DNA of 64,000 nt from Aestuariivivens sediminicola (lineage in GTDB: Bacteria > Bacteroidota > Bacteroidia > Flavobacteriales > Flavobacteriaceae), in assembly GCF_022662015.1 (NCBI RefSeq), contig NZ_JAKMCM010000002.1, forward strand, positions 62,001 through 126,000, read 5' to 3'. This document shows positions 35,715 through 45,895 of the stretch, piece by piece; position 1 is the first letter of the stretch; the number at the start of each line of letters is the position of its first letter. The translations under genes were made by a program, and so were the position numbers. The notes under the pieces were generated by a model. That model was not told the DNA's origin and ran no database searches. It was given only the letters and a program-made list of their open reading frames with translations.

Positions 35715-37052
35715 TTAATTGTTTATTGAATTAGATATGGTTTCTAAAGCTGCCTTATTGTTAATCACATCGAGCATGGCTTGTAAGTATTCCTGTTGTG
35801 CTGTGTATAACTGGATTTGTGCTTGCCTGAGTTCGAAGCTGGAAGCGATACCCTCAAAAAACTTAGTCTGATTTTTATGCTCAATGCGCTCAGCCAGGTT
35901 TAAATTCTGTTTTTTGTTTTCGTAATCTTCAATTGCAAATTGGTAATCACTTCTTGCCGTTGCTATCTGAAGGTTTAAACGCTGCTCGGTTTCCGTCAAA
36001 TCATCCTTCGACTTTTCGAGATTAATTTGTGCGCGTTGTGTCGAAGCACTTCGCATTCCTGAACTTAAAATGGGAATCTTAATGCTCAGACCAAATACGG
36101 CAAATCCATAATACTTTTGGTTGGTATCTAAAAAATCGAAGTTATCACTAAAGGAAACATAACCCCCATTGAGATAGGTGTTAACCGTAGGAAGCGACTT
36201 GCTTTTTTCCAGCTTTACTAATAATTCTTTTGAGGTTTTGTCATTGGCCGCAATTTGGTAATCAATGGTGTTTTCAACCAAAAACGGACTGTTTAAAAAA
36301 TTGAGATCGATTTGCTGTGCGGTCAACGATTCCAAGTTATCAGTTAAAACAAGCGGGTTATCAATAGGCAGACCTAAATTCATGTTCAGCATTTGGTAGG
36401 CTACTTTTTTTAACCTCTTGGTATTGTTAAGGGAGCTTTCTACACTGGAAAGCGTTATTTTTAACTGTTCGACACTTTCCTCTTCTTCAAATCCACTCTC
36501 ATAAATTTTAGTGAGTTCATTGAGGTTCTGTTCCAGAGCGGCCCTGTTTTTCTCTAAGATTGCTGTGCTCTCTTCTGCAAGTAATACGTTCCCATAAGCA
36601 TTAATAACTGCTTTTCTGACCTCTAAATCGGTTTTGATTTTTGCATTTTTTGAGATTTCTAAAAAGACCTTTGCGGATTGCAGACCAACTAAATAAGAGC
36701 CATCAAATATAAGTTGGGACAAGGTGGCCGAAGCATTAATGTTTTGTTTGAGACCAAAAGCAACTGCGGTGTATTCGCCTTCCGGTCCACCAAATGCACT
36801 GGCAGGAAAGACCTGTACCTGTTGTTTTATGAAATCCTGATAGTCTACCGAGGCATTTACCTGAGGCAACCCGGTGGCTATGGTCTCCCACTTTTGTTTA
36901 TACGCGGCATCAATATCTCGAGCTGCATTTTTAGCAGCCCTATTGTTCTCTATGGCAAAATCTATGGCTTCCTGTAAACTGAAGTTGAGTTCTTGACTGT
37001 AGGATATTGTGGTTAGGAGTAACCCAAAAAAGATGGTCAATCGATTTTTCAT
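35715..37052 (-). CDS. TolC-family outer-membrane efflux protein
   Basis: The 445-residue protein has a signal peptide (to SYSQ, about residue 20) and two long helical repeats typical of OEP/TolC proteins (LQEAIDFAIENNRAAKNAARDI; SSFELRQAQIQLYTAQQEYLQAML). It forms the trimeric exit duct of the efflux complex. It follows the TetR gene after 14 bp, consistent with a single operon. Confidence 0.93.
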   Translation of the reverse strand: MKNRLTIFFGLLLTTISYSQELNFSLQEAIDFAIENNRAAKNAARDIDAAYKQKWETIATGLPQVNASVDYQDFIKQQVQVFPASAFGGPEGEYTAVAFGLKQNINASATLSQLIFDGSYLVGLQSAKVFLEISKNAKIKTDLEVRKAVINAYGNVLLAEESTAILEKNRAALEQNLNELTKIYESGFEEEESVEQLKITLSSVESSLNNTKRLKKVAYQMLNMNLGLPIDNPLVLTDNLESLTAQQIDLNFLNSPFLVENTIDYQIAANDKTSKELLVKLEKSKSLPTVNTYLNGGYVSFSDNFDFLDTNQKYYGFAVFGLSIKIPILSSGMRSASTQRAQINLEKSKDDLTETEQRLNLQIATARSDYQFAIEDYENKKQNLNLAERIEHKNQTKFFEGIASSFELRQAQIQLYTAQQEYLQAMLDVINNKAALETISNSINN

Positions 37053-37066
37053 TTTTCTTGTTTAAG

Positions 37067-37669
37067 TTAAGACTGATCGTTAATAAATTGATTCAAGGTA
37101 TCGCGTCCCCTTGATGTGCAGATACCCCTTAAATGATATTCAATAAAGTATTCCATTATCTCGTTCATTGAAAAATATTGGAGGGGAAACAAGTCTTTGT
37201 CCTTGATGGCTATCATGGAGTTAAAGTAAATTCTCGATATAAACTCGACATTGAGATTGGGTCGGTATATGCCCATGGCAATGCCGCGTTCTAAATTAGC
37301 TTTAACGCAACTCTGCATGACTTCAAACTGCTTTTGTTTTAGATTTGAAGATATGCTGGGATAATATTTTTGCAATTGATATTGCGGTGATGATTTTTCA
37401 TCCTTAAGATGCGTCATCACAAACTGTTTTATCTCATAAATCTCTTCTATGGGATTTTTCCCGAGTGCACAGATGGCATCGATACCTTCTGAAATGATTT
37501 CAAAAACATGCATAACAGTGGCTTCCACTAATTTCGTTTTGTTATCGAAATGCTGATAAATGGTTTTTTTGGAAATACCCAGAGCATTCGCAATATCGTC
37601 CATAGTGACGCTCTTAAACCCGTAGTTTAAGAACATTTCTACCGCATGATGTACTATTTTTTCTCTCAT
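37067..37669 (-). CDS. TetR-family transcriptional regulator of the efflux operon
   Basis: The protein has 200 residues from the ATG at 37669 (MREKIVHHAVEMFLNYGF). The N-terminal helix-turn-helix reads SVTMDDIANALGISKKTIYQHFDNKTKLVEA; the C-terminal helical domain would bind an inducer. Longer forms begin upstream at a non-ATG codon inside the operator region. As first gene of the efflux operon it most likely represses the operon and itself; the inverted repeat at 37692-37719 overlaps the predicted promoter. Confidence 0.9.
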   Translation of the reverse strand: MREKIVHHAVEMFLNYGFKSVTMDDIANALGISKKTIYQHFDNKTKLVEATVMHVFEIISEGIDAICALGKNPIEEIYEIKQFVMTHLKDEKSSPQYQLQKYYPSISSNLKQKQFEVMQSCVKANLERGIAMGIYRPNLNVEFISRIYFNSMIAIKDKDLFPLQYFSMNEIMEYFIEYHLRGICTSRGRDTLNQFINDQS

Positions 37670-37691
37670 AATGCGGCGCAAAACTACAATA

Positions 37692-37719
37692 GGAAACTTT
37701 AAAAACAAAAATAGTTTCC
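37692..37719 (-). promoter_or_regulatory. Promoter and palindromic operator of the TetR-efflux operon
   Basis: GGAAACT (37692-37698) and AGTTTCC (37713-37719) form an inverted repeat with a 14-bp spacer. A -7 element on the minus strand, TATTTTTG (37706-37713), lies within it. A repressor bound here would cover the promoter. Confidence 0.6.
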
Positions 37720-37793
37720 AAAGTTTTACAATTATTTAACATATATTTTACCTGCAGATTATTTCATTCCCTTTTTTAATTTATTTTTAACCC

Positions 37794-38768
37794 ATGTTAT
37801 CCATTAAAGAATACCATCAGGCGTTTATAACCCATTTAAATGGGTATGTGCATGATAAGGAGCCCAAAAACCTTTATGCTCCGATACAATACATCCTCAA
37901 ATTGGGAGGAAAGAGACTCCGTCCGATACTCACCTTAATGACGACTGATATTTTCGATGGACACTACAAGGATGCTATGGATGCCGCCTTAAGCATTGAG
38001 GTATTTCATAATTTCTCATTGGTACATGATGATATCATGGATGCTGCTCCATTAAGACGAGGACAACCGACGGTTCATGAAAAATGGGATGTCAATACAG
38101 GAATCTTATCGGGCGATGCCATGCTGATTATGGCTTACAGATTATTTGAAAATTATGATTCCCAAATGTTTCGCGATTTGGCTCAGTTATTCAGTAAAAC
38201 GGCTATTGAGGTTTGTGAAGGACAACAGTATGATATCGATTTTGAATCACGGACAAATGTGACCGTTTCAGAATATTTAAAAATGATTGAATATAAAACG
38301 GCCGTTTTGGTCGCGGCAGCTATGAAAATGGGTGCTATAGTCGCCAAAGCGAATCTTAAGGACCAGAACCATATTTACGAATTCGGCAAACATTTAGGTG
38401 TTGCATTTCAGCTACAGGATGATTATTTGGATACCTTTGGTGATCCAAAATCGTTTGGGAAACAGCTTGGGGGTGACATTATCGAAAATAAAAAAACCTA
38501 TTTGTATCTAAAAGCAATGGAATTTTCTGATGACAAAGATAAAGTTGCATTACGACAATTGTTTACATCAAAACCGCAGGATGTGGAGGCGAAGATACGA
38601 GCGGCTAAGCAGTTTTTTGTATCGTCTGGTTCTGCCACGGCTACTGAAAAGGCGATTAGAACTTATACGGATTTGGCATTTTCGGCATTGGAGCTGATCG
38701 AAATAGCGGATCATAAAAAGCAAATATTGAGGGATTTTGGAATACAATTAATGAATAGAACCGTTTAA
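37794..38768 (+). CDS. Polyprenyl diphosphate synthase (trans-isoprenyl transferase)
   Basis: The 324-residue protein has both aspartate-rich motifs of the IspA/IspB family, VHDDIMD (Asp79/Asp80/Asp83) and QDDYLD (from Asp209), plus GGKRLRP near residue 38 and the LRRGQPTVH loop. It condenses isopentenyl diphosphate units into a C15-C40 chain for quinones or cell-wall carriers. The residues before the first motif (HNFSLV) do not allow a safe chain-length call. Divergent from the TetR gene and translationally coupled to the next gene by a TAATG overlap. Confidence 0.9.
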   Translation: MLSIKEYHQAFITHLNGYVHDKEPKNLYAPIQYILKLGGKRLRPILTLMTTDIFDGHYKDAMDAALSIEVFHNFSLVHDDIMDAAPLRRGQPTVHEKWDVNTGILSGDAMLIMAYRLFENYDSQMFRDLAQLFSKTAIEVCEGQQYDIDFESRTNVTVSEYLKMIEYKTAVLVAAAMKMGAIVAKANLKDQNHIYEFGKHLGVAFQLQDDYLDTFGDPKSFGKQLGGDIIENKKTYLYLKAMEFSDDKDKVALRQLFTSKPQDVEAKIRAAKQFFVSSGSATATEKAIRTYTDLAFSALELIEIADHKKQILRDFGIQLMNRTV

Positions 38769-39124
38769 TGGCTTTACCTGCAACAATGGATGCTTTACTT
38801 CGTGAAGCCGATCAATATAATTTATACGAAAAGTTGGTGGTCCAGCTCAATAAAGATTTTTTGCTGGCTAACATCGATTTGGGTTTTGATGAAAACATTC
38901 TTCCTCAGAGCTTAAAGTTATTACTTAAGGAGACTATTTACAGACTCATTCAGGAGAAATTCGCAGACTACCTCAACCTGCTTTACATCATCGATGTTCC
39001 GGAGAAACAGATCAGATCTTTGAGTGGAGAGGATATGGCTGAGCTATCTGAACAGGTGACGTTTTTAATATTGCGACGTGAATGGCAGAAGGTATGGTAT
39101 CGAAACAAGTATCTGAATTCTTAG
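38768..39124 (+). CDS. Conserved hypothetical protein coupled to polyprenyl synthase
   Basis: This 118-residue, probably all-helical cytosolic protein (ALLREADQYNLYEKLVVQLNKDF; SLKLLLKETIYRLIQEKF) overlaps the synthase stop by one base (TAATG), which implies translational coupling. I do not recognise a named domain. It has no signal peptide or membrane segment. A role linked to the synthase is suggested only by the coupling. Confidence 0.75.
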   Translation: MALPATMDALLREADQYNLYEKLVVQLNKDFLLANIDLGFDENILPQSLKLLLKETIYRLIQEKFADYLNLLYIIDVPEKQIRSLSGEDMAELSEQVTFLILRREWQKVWYRNKYLNS

Positions 39125-39415
39125 TAGAAGATAGAATCTGAATTCAATAGGCACGCAACTCCACTTGTAAAGAAGGCTTTGAGAATCGCTTCAAATACAT
39201 CAGATCATAATGCCCTTTGGGCTCATAATCTTAGACGATTTTTAAACAATCCTTAAAAAATTACTTTTAAAATTACAGATAAATGTAGTGCTTGTTCAAT
39301 GGTTTTTTAAAAATGAAAACCTAGGATTATATATGTGCCAAATCATCCGTGATATTTTTAAAAGTTGTATTTTTGGGAAATATTTTTACCAAGCTTTAGG
39401 TGATTAAAGATAACA
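39125..39415. promoter_or_regulatory. Gap upstream of sucA with a -7-like element
   Basis: TATTTTTG at 39368-39375 fits TAnnTTTG and would give a leader of about 35 nt before sucA. No -33 TTG is seen at 19-20 bp. The rest of the gap shows a weak GCCC/GGGC hairpin near 39214-39224 and nothing else recognisable. Confidence 0.4.
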
Positions 39416-42160
39416 ATGGATAAATTTTCATTCTTAAATGCAGCCCATACTGGGTATTTTGCTGATTTATACGACCAATATATTCAAAATCCAGATAGTA
39501 TAGAACCCAGTTGGAGGGCCTTTTTTCAAGGATATGATTTTGGAAGCGAGAGTTATGGACTCAATGGTGAGGCTGCCACTCAAGAGGCACCTGAATTATC
39601 AGATCATGTGCACAAGGAATTCTATGTGGTTCGGCTCATCGATGGCTATAGAATGCGAGGGCATTTATTTACAAGAACCAATCCGGTAAGGTCGAGAAGA
39701 AGTTACTTTCCGACCCTCGATCTCGAAAACTTTAATTTATCAGAGGACGATCTCGATACGGTTTTTAATGCCGCGGAAATTCTAGGTATTGGTCCTTCCA
39801 CCCTGCGTGAAATTATTATACACCTGGATCGGATTTATTGCAGTTCCATTGGTGTGGAATATATGTATTTGCGTAATCCTGAGGTCATCCAATGGTGGCA
39901 GGACAGATTAAATGTAAATGACAATCAGCCTAATTTCTCCGTAGAGACCAAAAAATATATCCTCTCCAAAATGAATCAAGCCGTAACGTTTGAACACTTT
40001 TTACAAACGAAATATGTCGGCCAAAAACGATTTTCATTGGAGGGAGGAGAGTCCTTAATACCTGCTATAAGTAATGTGCTTTTTTATTCCGTTGAAAAAT
40101 ATGGCGTTAAAGAATGTGTCCTGGGTATGGCACATCGCGGGCGCTTGAATACATTGATCAATATTTTTCGCAAACCCATTAAAGAACTCTTTAGCGAGTT
40201 TGATGGTAAGGACTTCGAAGACGAAAATATTGATGGGGACGTGAAATACCACCTCGGTTTTACGCTTAATAAAACCTATCAGAACGGTAAGAACATCAAG
40301 ATGAATTTAGTGCCCAACCCATCACACTTGGAGACCGTAGCCCCAATTGCGGAGGGAATTACGCGGGCTAAGATAGATTCTGATTACGACGGTGATAATT
40401 CTAAAATAGTCCCCATTGTGGTGCATGGCGATTCGGCCATAGCAGGCCAGGGAGTGGCCTATGAAGTTGCCCAGATGAGTTTGTTAAATGGGTATAAAAC
40501 CGGTGGGACCATTCATATTGTAGTAAATAATCAAATCGGTTTTACCACCAATTATCTGGATGCCCGATCCAGTACATATTGTACAGATGTGGCAAAAGTA
40601 ACACTGTCCCCCGTGTTACATGTCAACGCTGATGATGCTGAAGCGGTTGTTCATGGTGTTGAACTGGCACTGGAATATAGGATGCGTTTTAAGAAGGATG
40701 TCTATATCGATTTACTGGGGTATCGGAAATACGGTCATAATGAAGGCGATGAACCAAGATTTACCCAACCTAAGTTGTATAAATACATAGCAAAACATCC
40801 AAATCCGTTTAAGATATATTCCGATAAGCTTATTGCCGAGGGTACCATAGACAAAGCGTATTCCGATACTATTGTGGCAGAGTTTAAGGAAACCCTGGAG
40901 CGTGAATATGAAAAATCCAGACATGCTGAATCCTCGAAAGTCAGGGAGTTTATGCAGGAACGATGGGAAGGCTTCGAGAGAAAAGGACTGGATGCCATGT
41001 TAGAAAGTATCGACACGACCTATCCAAAAGACAAGCTGGAACATATTTCGAGGGTGGTGTCAACCGTTCCTGAAGGGGCAACATTTTTAAGAAAGGCCGA
41101 ACGCATATTGGAGGGGCGTTATAAAATGGTTTTCGAAGCCGATTCGCTCGACTGGGGTATGGCGGAAACTTTGGCCTATGGCAGTTTGATGGAAGAGGGG
41201 TACAATGTGCGCATATCTGGACAGGATGTGGAACGCGGTACCTTTAGTCATCGACATGCCATTTTACGTGATGAAAAGACCGAGGAGCGTATTAATCTGT
41301 TAAATACCAATGTGCACAACCAGGGGACCATGGATATTTACAATTCTCCATTATCGGAGTATGGGGTGCTTGGTTTCGATTACGGTTATGCGATGGCAAA
41401 TCCAAATACCTTGACCATATGGGAAGCACAGTTTGGCGATTTTAGCAATGGGGCCCAAATCATATTCGATCAATATGTATCGGCTGCCGAAGATAAATGG
41501 AAATCGCAGAATGGTATCGTTGTGTTGCTGCCTCATGGGTATGAAGGACAAGGTTCGGAGCATTCGTCTGCGCGCATGGAGCGCTATTTACAGTTATGCG
41601 GAAATGATAATATGATTGTTTCCGACTGTACCACACCAGCAAATTTTTATCATTTACTGCGTCGTCAAATGAAACGGGATTTCAGAAAACCACTTATTGT
41701 TTTTACTCCAAAGAGTTTACTCAGACATCCCAAAGCGGTATCCTCCATTAATGAACTGGCTACGGGACAGTTTGAAGAAGTTATAGATGACACCCTGGAA
41801 GTTGAGCAGATTAAAAAACTTGTGTTCTGTACCGGAAAGTTCTATTATGATTTATTGGCAGAACGAGAGAAACGCGACATAAAGCATATCGGTCTTGTGC
41901 GTATCGAACAATTATTTCCCTTGCATTATGATAAAATTCAAGAGGTTATCGATAGATACCCGAATGTAGAGGAATATGCATGGGCGCAGGAAGAACCCAG
42001 GAACATGGGTGCATGGAGTTACATGCTTCAGCGTATGCATCTGGTGAAATTAGAGGTGTATTCGAGGGCGCTGAACTCTGTACCTGCACCTGGATCAAGT
42101 ACCAGAGATAGAAGCAGACAACAGCGTGTGATCGATGCGGTGTTTGATACTTCGAATTAA
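39416..42160 (+). CDS. sucA: 2-oxoglutarate dehydrogenase E1 component
   Basis: The 914-residue thiamine diphosphate enzyme catalyses oxidative decarboxylation of 2-oxoglutarate in the TCA cycle. The N-terminus has the E2-binding SFLNAAHTGYFADLYDQYI element. AHRGRLNTLIN, NPSHLE, GDSAIAGQGVAYE and NNQIGFTT mark the catalytic core, and EGQGSEHSSARMERYLQL the C-terminal domain. Size and order match typical SucA. sucB follows after 50 bp; no E3 gene is nearby. Confidence 0.97.
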   Translation: MDKFSFLNAAHTGYFADLYDQYIQNPDSIEPSWRAFFQGYDFGSESYGLNGEAATQEAPELSDHVHKEFYVVRLIDGYRMRGHLFTRTNPVRSRRSYFPTLDLENFNLSEDDLDTVFNAAEILGIGPSTLREIIIHLDRIYCSSIGVEYMYLRNPEVIQWWQDRLNVNDNQPNFSVETKKYILSKMNQAVTFEHFLQTKYVGQKRFSLEGGESLIPAISNVLFYSVEKYGVKECVLGMAHRGRLNTLINIFRKPIKELFSEFDGKDFEDENIDGDVKYHLGFTLNKTYQNGKNIKMNLVPNPSHLETVAPIAEGITRAKIDSDYDGDNSKIVPIVVHGDSAIAGQGVAYEVAQMSLLNGYKTGGTIHIVVNNQIGFTTNYLDARSSTYCTDVAKVTLSPVLHVNADDAEAVVHGVELALEYRMRFKKDVYIDLLGYRKYGHNEGDEPRFTQPKLYKYIAKHPNPFKIYSDKLIAEGTIDKAYSDTIVAEFKETLEREYEKSRHAESSKVREFMQERWEGFERKGLDAMLESIDTTYPKDKLEHISRVVSTVPEGATFLRKAERILEGRYKMVFEADSLDWGMAETLAYGSLMEEGYNVRISGQDVERGTFSHRHAILRDEKTEERINLLNTNVHNQGTMDIYNSPLSEYGVLGFDYGYAMANPNTLTIWEAQFGDFSNGAQIIFDQYVSAAEDKWKSQNGIVVLLPHGYEGQGSEHSSARMERYLQLCGNDNMIVSDCTTPANFYHLLRRQMKRDFRKPLIVFTPKSLLRHPKAVSSINELATGQFEEVIDDTLEVEQIKKLVFCTGKFYYDLLAEREKRDIKHIGLVRIEQLFPLHYDKIQEVIDRYPNVEEYAWAQEEPRNMGAWSYMLQRMHLVKLEVYSRALNSVPAPGSSTRDRSRQQRVIDAVFDTSN

Positions 42161-42210
42161 AACAGGAAACACAGAGACATTAAATTAGTTTACGATTAAA
42201 ATTATAAAGC

Positions 42211-43425
42211 ATGATTTTAGAAATGAAAGTACCTTCTCCGGGAGAGTCTATTACAGAAGTTGAAATAGCAACCTGGTTGGTTGAGGATGGCGATTACGTA
42301 GAGAAGGATCAGGCCATTGCTGAGGTAGACAGTGATAAGGCTACTTTGGAATTACCGGCAGAAGAAAGTGGAACCATTACGCTTAAAGCCGAGGAAGGAG
42401 ATGCTGTTGCTGTGGGCGCAGTCGTTTGTTTAATTGATACTGATGCTGAGAAACCGGAAGGCAGTGCTTCTGCCCCTGAAGCTAAAAAGGAAGAAGCCTC
42501 AAAGCCGGAAGAGACCGTCAGTTCGAGCCCGAAAGAGAATAAAACTTATGCCACAGGAACAGCGAGTCCTGCAGCAAAAAAAATACTTGCAGAAAAAAAT
42601 ATAGATCCGGACTCAATATCGGGATCAGGTAAGGACGGAAGAATTACCAAGGAGGACGCGGTTAATGCCACCCCTTCAATGGGAACACCAACTGGAGGGA
42701 ACAGAGGTTCGAGCAGATCCAAGATGTCCATGTTAAGACGAAAGGTTGCGGAACGATTGGTGGAGGCGAAAAATACAACGGCCATGCTTACGACCTTTAA
42801 CGAAGTGGACATGTCACCAATTTTTGCGATACGAAATGAGTATAAAGAAACCTTTAAAGAAAAACACGGTGTTGGTTTGGGATTTATGAGCTTCTTTACG
42901 CTCGCCGTTGTAAGAGCTTTGAAAATGTATCCGGCTGTAAATTCCATGATTGATGGGAAGGACATGATTTCCTACGATTTTTGCGATATAAGTATTGCGG
43001 TTTCCGGTCCCAAAGGACTCATGGTTCCTGTAATCCGAAATGCCGAAAACTTGAGTTTCAGAGGCGTTGAGTCTGAAGTGAAGCGCTTGGCCTTGCGGGC
43101 ACGTGATGGTCAGATAACCGTCGATGAAATGACAGGTGGTACCTTTACTATATCTAATGGTGGTGTATTTGGAAGCATGTTGTCAACACCAATTATCAAT
43201 CCACCACAAAGTGGTATTTTAGGAATGCATAATATTGTAGAGCGTCCCGTTGCAATTGATGGGAAAGTCGAAATAAGACCTATCATGTACGTCGCTTTAT
43301 CTTATGATCACAGAATTATAGATGGAAAAGAGAGTGTTGGATTTTTAGTGGCGGTGAAAGAAGCTTTGGAGAACCCCGTTGAGCACTTGATGAACAATGA
43401 CATTAAAAAGGCCTTAGAATTATAA
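42211..43425 (+). CDS. sucB: Dihydrolipoyllysine-residue succinyltransferase (E2 of 2-oxoglutarate dehydrogenase)
   Basis: The 404-residue protein has one lipoyl domain (Lys43 in [13 protein letters not shown]) and a Pro/Ala/Glu/Lys-rich linker. The peripheral-subunit-binding domain ([32 protein letters not shown]) and the acyltransferase core follow, with active-site SYDHRIIDG (His367, Asp371). It passes the succinyl group to CoA. Expressed with sucA as an operon and closed by a terminator. Confidence 0.96.
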   Translation: MILEMKVPSPGESITEVEIATWLVEDGDYVEKDQAIAEVDSDKATLELPAEESGTITLKAEEGDAVAVGAVVCLIDTDAEKPEGSASAPEAKKEEASKPEETVSSSPKENKTYATGTASPAAKKILAEKNIDPDSISGSGKDGRITKEDAVNATPSMGTPTGGNRGSSRSKMSMLRRKVAERLVEAKNTTAMLTTFNEVDMSPIFAIRNEYKETFKEKHGVGLGFMSFFTLAVVRALKMYPAVNSMIDGKDMISYDFCDISIAVSGPKGLMVPVIRNAENLSFRGVESEVKRLALRARDGQITVDEMTGGTFTISNGGVFGSMLSTPIINPPQSGILGMHNIVERPVAIDGKVEIRPIMYVALSYDHRIIDGKESVGFLVAVKEALENPVEHLMNNDIKKALEL

Positions 43426-43449
43426 ATCGACCCGAAATTATAAATTAGG

Positions 43450-43483
43450 AAGTCGCCATAATTCAGGCGACTTTTTTCTTTTT
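43450..43483 (+). terminator. Intrinsic terminator of sucAB
   Basis: An 8-bp stem (AAGTCGCC with GGCGACTT, 8-nt loop) is followed by a T-rich tract from 43472. Confidence 0.85.
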
Positions 43484-43492
43484 AGGGCTTGG

Positions 43493-43936
43493 TTATTCCA
43501 TTTTAAGGTACAAATATTTTTTCTCGTAGTCGATTATAGCCTTTGCTTTTTTCAATATATCGGCACCAATAATACCGTTTACAGGTTTTGAATCATGATT
43601 TATGAGTGCGGTATTGACATGGGTGAGATTAAAAAGGACGAGTACAATTTTGTTTTTTTTCCATTTTCCAATTTTAATTTTATTTCTTCTGGCGGTTTTC
43701 GTGTCCATATCGATAGCGCCTGCCCCGGCGGCCTTCACGATCGATTCTTCGGCGTTTAATTTAAAGGTTTCAATGGATTCCAGATCCACACAGGAATTGG
43801 AAGCACCGGTATCTAGGATGAACACTCCTTTAACACCATTTATGGTGGCCTTAATTTCAAAATGGTTTGTTTTTGTGAGGTGCAGTTTAACGCGCGTGTA
43901 GTGTTTTGCACTCAGAAATTCATGAAGTGATTGCAT
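43493..43936 (-). CDS. Retropepsin-like aspartic protease (clan AA)
   Basis: The 147-residue protein has a single retropepsin-type active-site motif, FILDTGASNSCVD (Asp42), and the later GIIGADIL hydrophobic motif. This size implies a homodimeric protease, as in other small clan AA members. There is no signal peptide, so it is probably cytosolic. The ATG at 43936 is preferred because a -7 element (TATATTTG, minus strand, 43952-43959) lies just upstream; the longer frame starts inside that region. Substrate unknown. Confidence 0.8.
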   Translation of the reverse strand: MQSLHEFLSAKHYTRVKLHLTKTNHFEIKATINGVKGVFILDTGASNSCVDLESIETFKLNAEESIVKAAGAGAIDMDTKTARRNKIKIGKWKKNKIVLVLFNLTHVNTALINHDSKPVNGIIGADILKKAKAIIDYEKKYLYLKME

Positions 43937-43951
43937 CTTAATGTCTTTTTG

Positions 43952-43959
43952 CAAATATA
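43952..43959 (-). promoter_or_regulatory. -7 element of the aspartic protease gene
   Basis: TATATTTG on the minus strand matches TAnnTTTG and predicts a leader of roughly 10-12 nt before the ATG at 43936. Confidence 0.5.
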
Positions 43960-44016
43960 ATGTTATAAAACAATTATTTTTACCAGATAAATAGAGTCCA
44001 TTTTAAACCTTGTATT

Positions 44017-44784
44017 TTGATTATTACAGATACACATACCCATTTATACATAGAGGCATTTGATGAGGACAGACACGAAATGATTGAAAGGGCTTTGGCT
44101 CAAGGTGTTTCAAGATTTTTTATTCCGGCTATCGATTCCACATATACAAAAGCCATGCTGCAATTGGAAGCGGCCTATCCGAAACAGATGTTCTTAATGA
44201 TGGGGTTGCATCCAACACATGTAAAAGACAACTATCCGGAGGAGCTTCGACATGTTGAACGGATGTTATCTGAACATCAGTTTTATGCCATTGGCGAAAT
44301 AGGCATTGATTTGTATTGGGACAAGTCAACCCTGGATATTCAAAAATTAGCCTTTAGACATCAGATTCAATTGGCAAAAAAGAATAAATTGCCAATAGTT
44401 ATCCATTGCAGAGAGGCATTCGATGAGATATTTGAAGTGCTCGAGCTTGAAAATGATGAGCATTTACATGGGATATTTCATTGTTTTACCGGAACTTTGG
44501 AACAGGCGCACAAAGCCATTTCCTACAACATGAAATTAGGGATAGGCGGTGTTGTTACCTTTAAAAATGGAAAGATTAACAAGTTCATCAATAAAATAGA
44601 TTTGAAGCATATAGTTTTGGAGACCGATGCACCCTATCTTTCACCTGTACCCTACAGAGGAAAGCGAAATGAGAGTGCCTACATTGTTGAGGTACTGGCA
44701 ACGCTAAGTGAACTATACGGTAAATCGCCGGAGGCTATTGCATCGATCACAACACAAAATTCCAAAGCAATATTTAAGGTTTAG
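44017..44784 (+). CDS. TatD-family metal-dependent hydrolase
   Basis: The 255-residue TIM-barrel protein has the N-terminal metal motif THTHLY (His7, His9). GEIGIDLYWD, VIHCREAFDEIFE, GIFHCFTGT and ETDAPYLSP complete the metal site. TatD proteins act as 3'-5' DNA exonucleases or related phosphodiesterases. The start is a TTG: the metal motif must be included and no ATG lies before it. The asparaginase gene follows after 3 bp. Confidence 0.9.
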   Translation: MIITDTHTHLYIEAFDEDRHEMIERALAQGVSRFFIPAIDSTYTKAMLQLEAAYPKQMFLMMGLHPTHVKDNYPEELRHVERMLSEHQFYAIGEIGIDLYWDKSTLDIQKLAFRHQIQLAKKNKLPIVIHCREAFDEIFEVLELENDEHLHGIFHCFTGTLEQAHKAISYNMKLGIGGVVTFKNGKINKFINKIDLKHIVLETDAPYLSPVPYRGKRNESAYIVEVLATLSELYGKSPEAIASITTQNSKAIFKV

Positions 44785-44787
44785 ATT

Positions 44788-45819
44788 ATGGGATCATCCA
44801 AAGTAAATATTTTACTTCTCTATACCGGTGGCACGATTGGTATGATAAAAGATTTTAATTCAGGTGCTTTACGTGCTTTTGATTTTGAAACCCTGTTGGA
44901 TAAGATACCGGAACTGCAACTGTTAGATTGTCACATCAAAACGATTTCTTTTGAGGATCCCATAGATTCCAGTAACATGAATCCGGACTATTGGATTAAA
45001 ATAGCCAATATTATAGGATCCCATTATGAGATGTTCGACGGGTTTGTTGTGTTGCACGGCAGTGATACCATGAGTTATACTGCGTCGGCCCTAAGCTTTA
45101 TGCTGGAAGGGCTGCAAAAACCGGTCGTGTTTACAGGTTCTCAATTGCCTATCGGCGATTTACGCACAGACGCCAAGGAAAACTTAATTACAAGTATTCA
45201 AATAGCCGCTTTACAAGTAGAAAACAAGCCGGTAATTCAGGAGGTGTCTTTGTATTTTGAATATAAGTTGTACCGGGCCAACAGAACAACGAAAATCAAT
45301 GCCGAACATTTTGAAGCCTTTCAATCGCCCAATTATCCCGAACTGATACATTCTGGGGTACATTTAAAGGTGAATCAGGACTATATTTTCAGACCGGATC
45401 CGTTTCAAGAGTTTAAGGTTTGTACAACTTTGGATACCAATGTGGCGATCCTCAAATTATTTCCAGGAATCTCAGAAGCACTGGTTCAAAATATAATGCG
45501 AACACCAAACTTAAAAGGGGTCATTTTAGAAACCTTTGGAGCCGGAAACTGTACTACGGAATCCTGGTTTAGTGACCTATTGGAGAAGGCTATCACCAAA
45601 GGGATACATATTGTGAATATCACACAGTGTGTTGGAGGTAGTGTCATGATGGGCCACTACGAAACCAGTAACCAATTAAAAAGGATTGGCGTTATATCGG
45701 GTAAGGATTTAACCACCGAGGCTGCCATAACGAAATTGATGTGGTTGTTGGGGCAAAATAAGGATCCTGAACGCTTTAAAAACTATTTTGAAACCGCCGT
45801 TCGAGGTGAAATGTCCTAA
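44788..45819 (+). CDS. ansA: L-asparaginase, type I (cytoplasmic)
   Basis: The 343-residue protein hydrolyses asparagine to aspartate and ammonia. The first catalytic Thr lies in LLYTGGTIGMI and the second in LHGSDTMSYTASAL, with GSQLPIGDLRTDAKENL after it. It has no signal peptide, which separates it from periplasmic type II enzymes. It forms a two-gene unit with the TatD-like gene. Confidence 0.92.
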   Translation: MGSSKVNILLLYTGGTIGMIKDFNSGALRAFDFETLLDKIPELQLLDCHIKTISFEDPIDSSNMNPDYWIKIANIIGSHYEMFDGFVVLHGSDTMSYTASALSFMLEGLQKPVVFTGSQLPIGDLRTDAKENLITSIQIAALQVENKPVIQEVSLYFEYKLYRANRTTKINAEHFEAFQSPNYPELIHSGVHLKVNQDYIFRPDPFQEFKVCTTLDTNVAILKLFPGISEALVQNIMRTPNLKGVILETFGAGNCTTESWFSDLLEKAITKGIHIVNITQCVGGSVMMGHYETSNQLKRIGVISGKDLTTEAAITKLMWLLGQNKDPERFKNYFETAVRGEMS

Positions 45820-45895
45820 AATTATCGGTTAAAGTTTTACCATTTAAAGATTTTTTTGTTATTTGAGCCCCCTAATTCAAAAGCTTTTAAGATAC

